A stretch of DNA of 64,000 bases, taken from positions 420,578-484,577 of the forward strand of contig CAMXCT020002691.1 in assembly GCA_947184155.2 (NCBI GenBank). The letters are read 5' to 3'. The position numbers and the translations under genes were made by a program. The stretch comes from Cladocopium goreaui (lineage: Eukaryota; Sar; Dinophyceae; Suessiales; Symbiodiniaceae). The notes under the pieces were generated by a model, which saw only the letters and a program-made list of their open reading frames with translations, made no database searches and had not been told where the DNA came from. This document shows positions 21,301 through 29,299 of the stretch, piece by piece (position 1 is the first letter of the stretch; each line of letters begins with the position of its first letter).

Positions 21301-21473
21301 TTTTACAAATTGGCGCAGACTCAGAAAAAAATAAAATCGAGACTTTCAATCGTCATGTTCACGCACGGTGAACAGAATATGACATGATTGCAACCCATGG
21401 GACAATCATCGCATGCAATGGATCCAGTTGATGATGAAAAAAAATGTTTATAAGTTTGTAACGACGTTCAATT

Positions 21474-22163
21474 AACTGTCGTCACAAAATTTTTGGGGCA
21501 TTCATTTTTTCAGAAAAAACAAATTTTGTGTTGATGGCTGGTGACCGTCAACACAAAATGCTGTCGTCACAAAAATTTTGGAGCCTCCAATTTTTTTAGA
21601 AAACCAAAATTTGTGTTGATGGCTGGTGACCGTCAACACAAAATAAACTGTCGTCACAAAATTTTTGGGGCATTCATTTTTTTCAGAAAAAACAAATTTT
21701 GTGTTGATGGCTGGTGACCGTCAACACAAAATGCTGTCGTCACAAAATTTTTGGAGCCTCCAATTTTTTTAGAAAACCAAAATTTGTGTTGATGGCTGGT
21801 GACCGTCAACACAAAATTAACTGTCGTCACAAAATTTTTGGGGCATTCATTTTTTCAGAAAAAACAAATTTTGTGTTGATGGCTGGTGACCGTCAACACA
21901 AAATGCTGTCGTCACAAAAATTTTGGAGCCTCCAATTTTTTTAGAAAACCAAAATTTGTGTTGATGGCTGGTGACCGTCAACACAAAATAAACTGTCGTC
22001 ACAAAATTTTTGGGGCATTCATTTTTTTCAGAAAAAAATAAATTTTGTGTTGATGGCTGGTGACCGTCAACACAAAATGCTGTCGTCACAAAATTTTTGG
22101 AGCCTCCAATTTTTTTAGAAAACCAAAATTTGTGTTGATGGCTGGTGACCGTCAACACAAAAT
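21474..22163. repeat. Alternating A/B tandem array, 4 x ~172 bp, each half with a hairpin
   Basis: Eight half-units of about 86 bases alternate strictly between two types. Type A has TTTTTGGGGCATTCATTTTTTC; type B has TTTTGGAGCCTCCAATTTTTTT. Every half starts CTGTCGTCACAAAA and ends TTTTGTGTTGA, a 13-base spacer TGGCTGGTGACCG, and TCAACACAAAA, an 11-bp inverted repeat (type B keeps 10 bp or fewer at its outer end). Copies are nearly identical, so the array is young or homogenised. Open frames across it are shadows. Confidence 0.95.
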
Positions 22164-22213
22164 CATATTTATTGATGGTGGACGGGGAATCCATTTTTTT
22201 GTAAAGTAGGGAA

Positions 22214-22246
22214 TTTGTGTTGACGGGGGGCGCCCGTCAACACAAA
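22214..22246. repeat. Isolated perfect hairpin related to the array
   Basis: TTTGTGTTGACGGG, loop GGGCG, CCCGTCAACACAAA: a perfect 14-bp stem, about 50 bases past the array end. It shares TTGTGTTGA/TCAACACAA with each array unit and may be the founder or end of the element. Confidence 0.85.
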
Positions 22247-22466
22247 CTGAATTTTTCTTGTACTTAAGGCAAATGATAAAAAATCAACATTTTAAAAAAA
22301 AACTGAACAACATGCCCCTAAATGTCCATGCCGCACCCAAATTTTTTTGCATTTTTTGACTTGTACTTAGATTTTTTGAAAAAAACATCAAATTAAGGAA
22401 ATTCTTGGATCCATCATGTGATTGTCGCAAACAAATCATCGATCCAGCACGCTCCAAAATAGTTCA

Positions 22467-22594
22467 CCGCTGGCAGCGCTCAACTGAAAACTGCTTTGAA
22501 AACACAGGTTATGGACATAGGTCTAACGATGAGGACAGCAAAACATGATTTGACTTAGTTTTCAACTAGGTTTTCAGTTGGTCGCTGCCAGCGG
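22467..22594. mobile_element. MITE-like foldback element, 128 bp
   Basis: Terminal inverted repeats of 25 bp (23 matches), outer end CCGCTGGCAGCG, inner end CAACTGAAAAC, with a 78-base interior. No ORF. No clear target-site duplication was found, so it could also be a foldback of another origin. It lies about 90 bases below the stop codon of the exon at 22684. Confidence 0.65.
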
Positions 22595-22683
22595 TCAACT
22601 GAGACACCCAGTGCTTTCTGGAGGCACATTTTGTGAGGACGGCATGTCCGTTTCATTTTGTGAGCACGCCTTCCAAAAATTCA

Positions 22684-22874
22684 CTACATATCATCAGTAA
22701 TTGCTCCCTCAAATGCTTCAGACACGATCTTAAAGGCTTCCTCCCATGGAAGACCAGATGCCCACAGCTTAGCACTGGCTTCCAGGATGTAGTTGTCCTT
22801 GTTCTGAACCCTGTACTTCTCCAACTCGGCCCTCTGAACCCGCTCATACTTGAGGGATGTTCCATGTCCAACCT
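22684..22874 (-). CDS. 3'-terminal exon, unidentified dinoflagellate gene
   Basis: The acceptor TTCTAG|AG at 22874 is followed by EVGHGTSLKYERVQRAELEK, YRVQNKDNYILEASAKLW, ASGLPWEEAFKIVSEAFEG, AITDDM and TAG (22684-22686). The first codon is completed by the last G of the exon ending at 22994. The exon is strongly helical and charged. Function unknown. It is one of three phase-consistent exons (with 22994-23080 and 23293-23517), which makes it very likely real. Confidence 0.7.
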
Positions 22875-22993
22875 CTAGAACAATGAAGGGGTCCGACGAG
22901 TCTCAATAATAAAACATGTGTGGGTTAGCACATCACCTTCAGACAAGCTCCAACAACCCTACTAACATGTGATTGTCAAGTAATTTTCTCATC

Positions 22994-23080
22994 CAAGCGT
23001 CAGGATCGTATTGAATTGCCCGCGGGATTCCTTGACCAGCCACCCCAAGACCAACCACTGGCCCAGGGCATGGCAAGCAC
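22994..23080 (-). CDS. Internal exon of the same gene
   Basis: The acceptor CTGCAG|GTGCTTGCC at 23080 joins in phase to the upstream exon's TCTCAG end. It reads ACHALGQWLVLGWLVKESRG, QFNTILTL. The donor is CTTG|GATGAG, a GA-type site of the kind known in dinoflagellates; with it the next exon reads on in frame. A second frame of the same bases is also open, so the call rests on phase. Confidence 0.6.
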
Positions 23081-23292
23081 CTGCAGGGGAAACACGTCAC
23101 GTTGAATCAAGTTGTTTGGCATCTCACATGTAAAGGTGTTGCATCTGTTGCGCAAAATATTGATGCAACTAGTTTTTTTAACTTGAACATCAAGGCACCG
23201 GGACACAGGCAGCAGATCTGTCCGCTCAACACTTCTGTTGGCCAGTCTCGTCAAATGAGCAGATGCTCTGTTCAAGGTGAAGGGTTCCTCAC

Positions 23293-23517
23293 CTGAGATG
23301 AATTGCAAACAGTGTAGATCAAACCTGAAGAATTCCTGGACATAAGTTGCAAACTTAGCAAGTGACTTCAAGTGTTGTTCAAAAGACAATTTCCAAGTGA
23401 GATTAAATCTTGTTTCAAATGACATGAAAGACTTTGCAACAGAGGGGCTCAATATCTTGGCATATTTCAGCCAATTTTCAGCCGCTTTCTCATCGAAGTC
23501 GCGGTCAGGATTGACAA
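23293..23517 (-). CDS. Internal exon of the same gene
   Basis: Acceptor TTTGACAG at 23517 and canonical donor CTCAG|GTGAGG at 23293. It reads VVNPDRDFDEKAAENWLKY, AKILSPSVAKSFMSFETRF, NLTWKLSFEQHLKSLAKFA, EFFRFDLHCLQFIS. Helical, soluble, family unknown. Upstream exons may lie at 23.6-24.0 kb or be shared with the preceding gene; the boundary between the two genes is not resolved. Confidence 0.65.
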
Positions 23518-23624
23518 CTGTCAAACATTGACATGTGGAAACGGGCCGCAATGCTAAGACACCACATTGACGGGTATGGCATTACTATCTATCACAAGTT
23601 ATCAGACTGCGTGATGCCATGAAA

Positions 23625-23760
23625 TCAGAAGTAGTGCAGCAGGCCTCGAGGGACAGAGCCTTTCTGCTGAATTTCTTGACATACTTCATGTGGCAGGAAC
23701 AGCATTGGCGACTGAAATTCGGCATCGCTCATCCATTGTTTTGTCCTCCCCGTCTCAGCA
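23625..23760 (-). CDS. Possible 3'-terminal exon of the DUF7869-like gene
   Basis: Minus-strand reading AETGRTKQWMSDAEFQSP, MLFLPHEVCQEIQQKGSVP, RGLLHYF then TGA (23625-23627). Its acceptor is not obvious. By style it fits the C-terminal tail after a DUF7869 domain, a leucine-rich LFLP motif after a conserved Lys-X-Trp/Tyr-Met segment. The assignment is an inference from order and orientation. Confidence 0.45.
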
Positions 23761-23794
23761 AAAAAAAGATGTTGCTGCATTGGATGTTATCATT

Positions 23795-23967
23795 CAAGTC
23801 GCATGCCATTGTTGCACTCCAAGAGATGCGCCATCCAAGGAAAAATGAAATTGGCATCAAAAAAACATTAGGGAAACAAGTACTGTCCTCAGGATCACAT
23901 CAGACCCGTGCTCATTGAAACCCAGTTTCTTCCAGAAGTTTCCCTTGATGCTGGCTCGATCCATGCC
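23795..23967 (-). CDS. Two small exons between the DUF7869-like core and its tail
   Basis: After a GCGCCAG acceptor at about 23968 the frame reads MDRASIKGNFWKKLGFNEHG, SDVILRT. Lower down (about 23800-23870) another frame reads DANFIFPWMAHLLECNNGMR. Both are coherent and short. They could belong to the DUF7869-like gene or to the next gene downstream. Confidence 0.4.
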
Positions 23968-24157
23968 TGGCGCAAAAATAGAATACAGCATTTAATATGC
24001 AAATTTGAGGGAACAGTTACAATACAATTTTCCAGAGATTGGTTGTTATGTTTTGTGTGTGTATCATATCCACAAATGTTGAGACTCGACAACAGGACAT
24101 CTGAAACAATTTATCCACCTTTGCTTCGAAACACATGAGGTTGAAGTGCCAGCCAGC

Positions 24158-24303
24158 CTAGATCTTCGAAGCGATCAAATGCGAACACATGTGGAGCACC
24201 AGCTCCTCCAATACCACGTAGGTGAGCACCATAGCAACTGAGGTGAAGGAACGTCTTCCTGAGATTTAGACTCAAATCCAGAAGAAATTGGTAAATTTCC
24301 ACT
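24158..24303 (-). CDS. DUF7869-like gene, exon after the foldback intron
   Basis: Reads VEIYQFLLDLSLNLRKTFL, LSCYGAHLRGIGGAGAPHVF, AFDRFEDL, with a GC-type donor CTAG|GCTGGC at about 24158. The Gly-rich IGGAGAPH(V/A)F segment is, to my knowledge of the family, typical of the region after the DUF7869 domain in dinoflagellate proteins. It is separated from the core exon by the foldback element at 24299-24420. Confidence 0.55.
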
Positions 24304-24420
24304 TGGGTTGGTTCACCACAAAAGGCCCCCACAAGTCCCCAATAAATCCATGTTTTCCCTGCATTTTATCAAAGATTTTGGGACTTGTGGGGGCCTTTTT
24401 TGGGGGACCAACCCAAGTGG
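24299..24420. mobile_element. Foldback element forming an intron of the DUF7869-like gene (introner-like)
   Basis: Arms of 41 bases (24299-24339 and 24380-24420) are inverted copies: CCACTTGGGTTGGT at each outer end and AAGGCCCCCACAAGTCCC at each inner end are exact. A 40-base spacer separates them. It sits exactly between two minus-strand coding pieces. Splicing CACTTG to TGGAAATT across it restores one frame, with a GG- or GT-type donor ambiguity caused by the repeats. Introner-like elements with inverted repeats are known from dinoflagellates. Confidence 0.7.
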
Positions 24421-25278
24421 AAAATTAAGGGAAGAATTGAATTGATTCAGTTCCTCCCGCATGGTTTTCTTGCAATCGAAAATCCAGTTGCGAATAGAGT
24501 TCACAATTTTCACCTCTCGGAACTTTTGTTCATGTGGACGTTGCTTGGGATCCACAAGAAATTCTTGCAGCACCTGCTGGAAGTCTTCGGGAGTTTCCAG
24601 GTGCTTTTTGCTTTCCAGCAGATTTGAAAGCACACTAAACCAGGCATCCACGTCTTCGTGGGAGTGCCCACTTTGAAGAAAACGCAGTTCCATCCGTTTC
24701 AGTCGGCGGCTGCCTATCAAATATCCTGCCATTCTGGTCAAAGTATTATTTTTCACCTCCCGAGAGGTATTGTCAGCTTGGCAAATAAGTTCCATTTTTC
24801 TGATGTCAGATGTTTCGGATATTTGATTGACAACGTAGGCAATCAGCTCGCAACTCCATGAACTGTCCTTGCGGACGAAAGGCTCACTGAGGGCCATGAG
24901 GATTCCATATCCATGTGCTATCACTGCTGTGGCGTCCATGCAAGGACGAATGCATCCACTGAGTTCCTTCGACTGGAAGATGGTATCCCGTGGATACCGG
25001 TACTTGTTGTGGTCCTGCCCGTCAGTGATCAGGCATATTGAATGCTCACCATCAGGTAGAACAGGAATCCTTGACCGTGTCCTTGCCGCCCAGTATTGGA
25101 CACGGTCATCATACTGACGTTGAAGATGTTCACTGTAGGCTTTCATCTGCTGATTGCGAAGTTGTCTGTCACCAGACAATTTCCTCAGAAGCAGCTTGTG
25201 TCTCGTGCACACACCACACTGGGCATGGTGTGACTCCTCCCTCAACGCCAACTTGGCACCGAAACTTTCAGCCCATAC
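24421..25278 (-). CDS. DUF7869-like core exon (RNase-H/DDE-transposase-like)
   Basis: Begins at CCAG|GTATGGGCTG (25278). It opens with VWAESFGAKLALREESHH, then a C-X2-C pair (HAQCGVCTRHK, a knuckle-like site), a helical QMKAYSEHLQRQYDDRVQYW, then SICLITDGQDHNKYRYPRD, AVIAHGYGILMALSEP, MELICQADNTSREVKNN, RLKRMELRFLQSGHSHEDVD. The three acidic sites (ITDGQD, QADNTSRE, SGHSHEDVD) have the order and spacing of the DUF7869 family, which is thought to have an RNase-H-like fold related to DDE transposases. All three are intact. Whether it moves DNA is unknown. Confidence 0.75.
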
Positions 25279-25432
25279 CTGGCTCAAAACGGGATGAATG
25301 GTGCGAAAAAAAAACATCCAAACGAAAGGCATAGTACCCAAAACGAAACTCAACAGAAAAGTTGTCAGTTGCGGATGGAGCCCCGAAAATTATAGACCCA
25401 ACAGGTCCCGCATACTATGCCCCGACTTGCCC

Positions 25433-26167
25433 CGACATGACCCAAAAACGGCGTGATCCTTTAGGCCTGGATACAGGCACCAAAAGAACACGCCAATCTT
25501 GGCCCAACATCAATCAGCTCAACATAGGCTCCGAATGGCCTCCAATGAGCCCAACATAAACCCATATAGTCCCAACATAGTAGGCCCAACATGGCTCCTA
25601 CATCATCATGGCCCAAAAACGGCGAGTTCATTTGGGCCTGGATACGGGCACCAAAAGAACACACCAATCTTGGCCCAACATCAGCTCAACATAATTAGTT
25701 AGGCTCCACATGGCCCCCAATGAGCCCAACATGGACCAATAACAAGATTTCCCTTGAAAAGGGTCCTCAGGGAAAATGGGGTCCGCGCGCGCGCGCGAGC
25801 TTCGATTTGGAGTCACTTTTGGCGCGCGCGCGCGCGGACCCCTTTCACCGCGAGGGATCTCTTTCAAAGTTAAATGTGTTCAAATATAGGCCCAACATTG
25901 GCCCAACATGGCTCCGACATGACCCAAAAACGGCGTGATCCTTTAGGCCTGGATACAGGCACCAAAAGAACACGCCAATCTTGGCCCAACATCAATCAGC
26001 TCAACATAGGCTCCGAATGGCCTCCAATGAGCCCAACATAAACCAATATAGTCCCAACATAGTAGGCCCAACATGGCTCCGACATCATCATGGCCCAAAA
26101 ACGGCGAGTTCATTTGGGCCTGGATACGGGCACCAAAAGAACACACCGTTCTTGGCCCAACATCAGC
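25433..26167. repeat. 253 bp direct repeat pair rich in GCCCAACAT, within an intron
   Basis: 25433-25685 and 25915-26167 are near-identical (a handful of differences). Each is built of shorter words: GGCCCAACAT, CATGGCTCC, CATGGCCCAAAAACGGCG, GGGCCTGGATAC(A/G)GGCACCAAAAGAACAC. The pair flanks the (CG)n palindrome at 25751-25870. The same word family returns at 38.0-38.9 kb. All of it lies inside the intron between the exons ending at 26424 and starting at 25278. Confidence 0.9.
25751..25870. repeat. Long palindrome with a (CG)n core
   Basis: The core arms GGGGTCC(GC)n at 25778-25797 and (CG)nGGACCCC at 25822-25842 are perfect complements around a 24-base loop. Weaker pairing continues outwards (CTTGAAAAGGGTCCTC against its counterpart at 25845-25868). 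Alternating CG favours Z-DNA; the inverted repeat favours a cruciform. Confidence 0.9.
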
Positions 26168-26423
26168 CCAACATAGGCCCCACATAAAACAAGATATGCT
26201 ATAATATCATTTAATACACCCAACATATCATGTAATTATGTGTGTATATAATAACATGAATTTGAATCCTCTGTCACGGTGTGTCTTTGCTCTTCTTTGA
26301 TCAAGTTTGCGCTTTCACCACTCTCCAGCTCATCTTACGTTGCAAGTTTCAACCCAGTAAGAAATTACACGTGCGAATCAGAAAATGTAACCAGACATAA
26401 TAATAATCCTCTGAGATTCTTTC

Positions 26424-26950
26424 GAAAAAAGCTTCAAGCTGATCTTGGTGCCAGGATGCCTCAACTGAAGGAGGCCCAAGTAGTCAGAATACGAACCTGG
26501 TGGCAGGAGCTTCATCTTAGACTTATCACATCCTCGGTTCATCTGGGCTGCCAGTCGTGGTCTTCGACCTCTATGCCGTCGAAAACGCAACTTCCCTTCA
26601 GTTAACAAGTCACCAGCCTCTGTGTGGCCGTCTGCCTTGCGTTTGACTGCAGCTGTGGACTGGTTGGCATCAGGCATTGGTTCACTCAGAGTCTGATAAA
26701 GCTCCTCCAGGAACTCAGTGATCATGGCTCTCCTCCCTGCAACTTTCGGATTCCTGAACAGTTTTCTCTGGGGTGCACTTCGCCCATCGATAGGTGGGGT
26801 AACACCCTTGGAAGCAGCACTGCGCAGTCGCACATATCGCTTGGATCCAATTCCAATCAACTTCCTGAAGGCCTGCTGACAGACTGGGCGATGCAACACA
26901 ACCTGTTTTCGTCGATGACAAGCCGGGGTCGCCTTCAACATCGCAGCAAC
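26424..26950 (-). CDS. DUF7869-like gene, second exon
   Basis: From acceptor TTAG|GTTGCT (26950) it reads AAMLKATPACHRRKQVVLHR, PVCQQAFRKLIGIGSKRYV, RLRSAASKGVTPPIDGR, RRAMITEFLEELYQTLSEPM, LRFRRHRGRRPRLAAQMNR, LPPGSYSDYLGLLQLRHPG, TKISLKLF. VCxxAFxxLxGIGxxRxxRLR and LPPGSYSDYLxLL are what I know as hallmarks of the N-terminal part of dinoflagellate DUF7869 proteins. The donor just after KLF (about 26424, TTTTCG|AAAG) is not canonical GT; the precise junction is uncertain. Confidence 0.7.
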
Positions 26951-27078
26951 CTAACGGGGTGAAGAAGTAAGATTGGTCCAGCAAATCTAAGTCCAATAAA
27001 AATGAGAAAGAATCATCCATATTTAACACCATATGCTGAATCTATACTATAATTTCACTCACAGGATCGGAGGCCAAC

Positions 27079-27459
27079 CTCATTGTCCATATCCTGTTTA
27101 TGCAAAGATAGCAATCTCGCACGCAGTTGGACCAACTCGTCTACAGATCCTTGAAACTGCCGGAAGCAGCTTGAGCGAGCATGAGATCTTCTCTGCCGAG
27201 CACATCCACACAGAGATCCAACCATTCGAGCAAGCTGTTGTTTCCACTGGGATGCATTCATTGGCAAGCTTGCCTTCACAGGACGCTTCTCAGGCCGAGA
27301 ATGCAGATGAGCATCCAAATTGCCCTGTTGCTCATCATCAGAAAGCTGGGCAACAACATTCTCATCATCAGACAATGAGGTCAGCGACTGTTGTGAATCT
27401 TGCTGCATTGCATGGCGGCACCGTGCTGGACCAACTATTATGAAAGAACATACCATCAC
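27079..27459 (-). CDS. DUF7869-like gene, first recognised exon
   Basis: Acidic/Ser N-terminus (LTSLSDDENVVAQLSDDE), then NASQWKQQLARMVGSLCGC, ARQRRSHARSSCFRQFQGS, VDELVQLRARLLSLHKQDMD. The pattern C-G-C...(R/K)...SCFRQF...LVQLR...LHKQDMD is typical of the start of this family. The junction GACAATGAG|GTTGGC (27079) to TTAG|GTTGCT (26950) keeps frame and is a canonical AG|GT...AG|G intron of 128 bases. The start codon is not certain; the upstream limit follows the open frame. Confidence 0.65.
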
Positions 27460-27648
27460 AAAGGATCAAATCGAATATGATCATCATGATCATCTCCATC
27501 AACCTTCTTGAAACATGATGATTGCGACTTGCAAAAGTTTTCTTTGCGCCCTTGGTTGCCTCCAAAACCCTTTCCCCCATGACAGCCTGACAAGTGGCCT
27601 GCAGTTCCTCGGAGATATAATGTCCGAAAATGTTTGTAAACTACATGC

Positions 27649-27891
27649 TCAAATCAAGAGATTGAAGCTGAAGCAGCACGCTATTTTTGCGCAAGTTGTA
27701 GCTGACGCAATCACATGAAGTGCAAGCCGGGCACATTGTGGGATGACAATGTTCCCACATGCTTTGAGCCTCTCCTTGTCCACTTGCGATTGACAGGGCT
27801 GTAGCCAGTCTGTAATGTCAGGCTTGCAAGTCACATTCCAGGGTCGGTGAGAAGACTTTCTCATCTCATCTGCTGTCATCAGCTCCAACAC
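27649..27891 (-). CDS. Cytosine-5 DNA methyltransferase, last exon (motif X)
   Basis: The acceptor TTGTCAG|GTG (27891) joins in phase to the exon ending at 28023. It reads VLELMTADEMRKSSHRPWN, VTCKPDITDWLQPCQSQVDK, ERLKACGNIVIPQCARLAL, HVIAS. GNIVIPQCARLAL is motif X of C5 methyltransferases (GNxVxPxxAxxxA), which helps form the AdoMet pocket. The short stretch before it would be the target-recognition region, so the enzyme is small. In-frame stop at 27649. Confidence 0.8.
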   Translation of the reverse strand: MLELMTADEMRKSSHRPWNVTCKPDITDWLQPCQSQVDKERLKACGNIVIPQCARLALHVIASATTCAKIACCFSFNLLI

Positions 27892-28022
27892 CTGACAATG
27901 AATGGTTAATAAACGGTTAATAACCAAACATGGCATGCTGCATGTCATGTGTATCATTTGACCGCAATGAGAAAAAAGAAACTCCGTCCAACAGGTCTAA
28001 TGTCTGAATCTGAACCTAAGAC

Positions 28023-28091
28023 CCAAACATTGAAAAGGCGATGACTGTATTCAGGCCGCACAGCAAGGAGAAATATCCTCTCGCGGTTCAC
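28023..28091 (-). CDS. Cytosine-5 DNA methyltransferase, exon with motif VIII
   Basis: AAG|GTGAACCGCGAG at 28091; reads VNRERIFLLAVRPEYSHRLF, NVW. The (V/Q)xRxR-type motif VIII contacts the target cytosine region in this family; here it is VNRER. The exon ends phase 0 at TTTGG|GTCTTAGG, a GT donor. Confidence 0.75.
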
Positions 28092-28181
28092 CTTCAAGGG
28101 CAAGCAAAAATAATTCTCTCGTGACATTACGACTCAAAAACATTGCTCGAGACAATGATGAGACCAGCGTTACAACCCTGC

Positions 28182-28247
28182 CTGGGCACCAACATTCTTA
28201 CCAGTCAGCGTGCACCATTGAAGGAAGAAACCCCGCTGTGCAAACTC
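28182..28247 (-). CDS. Cytosine-5 DNA methyltransferase, exon before motif VIII
   Basis: Acceptor CCACAG|GAG at 28247 and GC-type donor GCCCAG|GCAGGG at 28182. Reads EFAQRGFFLQWCTLTGKNVG, AQ: the strand-and-loop (xxW...xxxxGxPQ/GAQ) that precedes motif VIII. Phase 0 at both ends. Confidence 0.7.
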
Positions 28248-28307
28248 CTGTGGCCACAGGGCTGCAACGAGAATACCTCTCTGAGGGTGCAATGGATTGA
28301 ATGGCTC

Positions 28308-28383
28308 CTGGCAAATGAAGAGGAGCAATTCCCGGTTGCTCGGGCTCAGGAGGTGACTGACGTTCTCGAGGAAGCAGAAGAAC
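28308..28383 (-). CDS. Cytosine-5 DNA methyltransferase, exon with motif VI (ENV)
   Basis: Acceptor CTGGAG|GTTCTTC at 28383; reads FFCFLENVSHLLSPSNREL, LLFICQ. FLENV is motif VI; its Glu helps protonate cytosine N3 in known enzymes. The end TTTGCCAG|GAGCC would be a GA-type donor, with the same AG|GAG at the next acceptor, so the cut could slide. Confidence 0.75.
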
Positions 28384-28470
28384 CTCCAGCCGAAAGGCAA
28401 AACCAAGCCACAAACACCATTATCATTCCACCCAGAATCCGCTCAAACCAAGTATTGTCATGCACACAAA

Positions 28471-28578
28471 CTGGGTGAGAGACAGCAATGGAAGCAAATC
28501 CATGATTCTGTACAGCTCCACAATCAAGCCAGTTCTGGAATCTTGCAATCCAAGCATGGCTCCGGCGCGGCAGACCCC
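28471..28578 (-). CDS. Cytosine-5 DNA methyltransferase, exon after motif IV
   Basis: CATCAG|GGGGTC at 28578; reads GVCRAGAMLGLQDSRTGLI, VELYRIMDLLP. In C5 enzymes PCQ is followed by (D/G)xSxAGxxxGxxDxR; here G-V-C-R-A-G...G-L-Q-D-S-R fits. The 3' limit between 28471 and 28490 is not fixed, as no clear GT stands there. Confidence 0.75.
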
Positions 28579-28686
28579 CTGATGGCACAACAGTAACAGT
28601 GACTTGCAATTCAATGCTGTGATGAACGTGAACTGGAACCCGTGACCATCAGCATGAAGAATGGGCAAGAACACTCAGACCCTGAC

Positions 28687-28791
28687 TTGACAGGGAAAAC
28701 CTGCTAGAAGCCCTTCAGCTGCCAGCTGAGAACCATGAGGAATAAATTCTCTCACGTCAGAGACAATGTCAGCTTGAGGCAAAAAGCCATC
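28687..28791 (-). CDS. Cytosine-5 DNA methyltransferase, exon with catalytic motif IV
   Basis: Acceptor ATGCAG|GATGGC at 28791; reads DGFLPQADIVSDVREFIPH, GSQLAAEGLLAGFPCQ; donor CAA|GTCAGG at 28687. GFPCQ carries the catalytic cysteine. DI.SDV is the motif III-like strand before it. All key residues are intact, so the enzyme could be active. Confidence 0.85.
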
Positions 28792-28867
28792 CTGCATCCT
28801 GGTGCACCAGCAAGCAGTTAGCAACTTTTAAAATGCTAATGATATGGACTTCCAAACCCTGTCTCAT

Positions 28868-28990
28868 GACGGCGTCCTGACTTCAAGGACAGCTTGACAG
28901 TACTCACTGTTTTCAACCTCATCAAGAGGATAGCTTACTTGCACAGCAATGGAGATGAACCATTGTGTTTCTGGCCAACTTTGCTGGGTT
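28868..28990 (-). CDS. Cytosine-5 DNA methyltransferase, exon with motif II region
   Basis: Reads QWFISIAVQ near 28955 and EVENSEYCQAVLEVRT at 28874-28922. In the family, (E)xxxYCQxVLxxR lies between motif I and the DV strand, and the next exon's QDGFLPQADI continues it sensibly. The 5' limit and a possible tiny intron (CAA|GTAAGC...GATGAG|GTT) are unresolved. Confidence 0.6.
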
Positions 28991-29116
28991 TCCGGCAAAG
29001 GCAACTGTCTGGAAGACCCTGCGCAAATTGCAAATTACACTACGAGACTAGAAAGGCATGCAGCACAAACATTGTCTAATCGCAATGCAATTCACAAGAT
29101 TATGACTGACTGAGTG

Positions 29117-29240
29117 CTGCACTGATGCACTCCAATGTCCAGGCCACCCACACCAGAAAAAAGGCTGATGACTGGAAGCCGTGCTGCTTGGCATGTGGAA
29201 TCCTCACGACAAAGAAGGTGGCTTGAAGATGACTTGGCGT
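29117..29240 (-). CDS. Cytosine-5 DNA methyltransferase, exon with motif I
   Basis: Reads LLCREDSTCQAARLPVISLF, SGVGGLDIGVHQ; (L)FSGxGGLDxG is the AdoMet-binding motif I. The exon appears to end at GTGCAG|CACTCAGTCAGTC (29117), again beside a CTCAGTCAG word. No N-terminal regulatory domain (BAH, CXXC, PWWP) was recognised upstream, so the protein looks like a bare catalytic domain, unless more exons exist at 29.3-31.5 kb. Confidence 0.8.
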
Positions 29241-29299
29241 GTCCATCATCATACGATATTAAAATCCTGAGTGCCTGGCTCCAAACAATGCTTGCCAAT

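Noticed and set aside
21714-22194. Repeat proteins with CVDGHQPSTQN or VLMAGDRQHK
   Set aside because: Translations of the A/B satellite.
25461-26185. Repeated frames such as MVCSFGARIQAQMNSPF and MAQHQSAQHRLRMASNEP
   Set aside because: They are translations of the 253-bp direct repeats in an intron on opposite strands.
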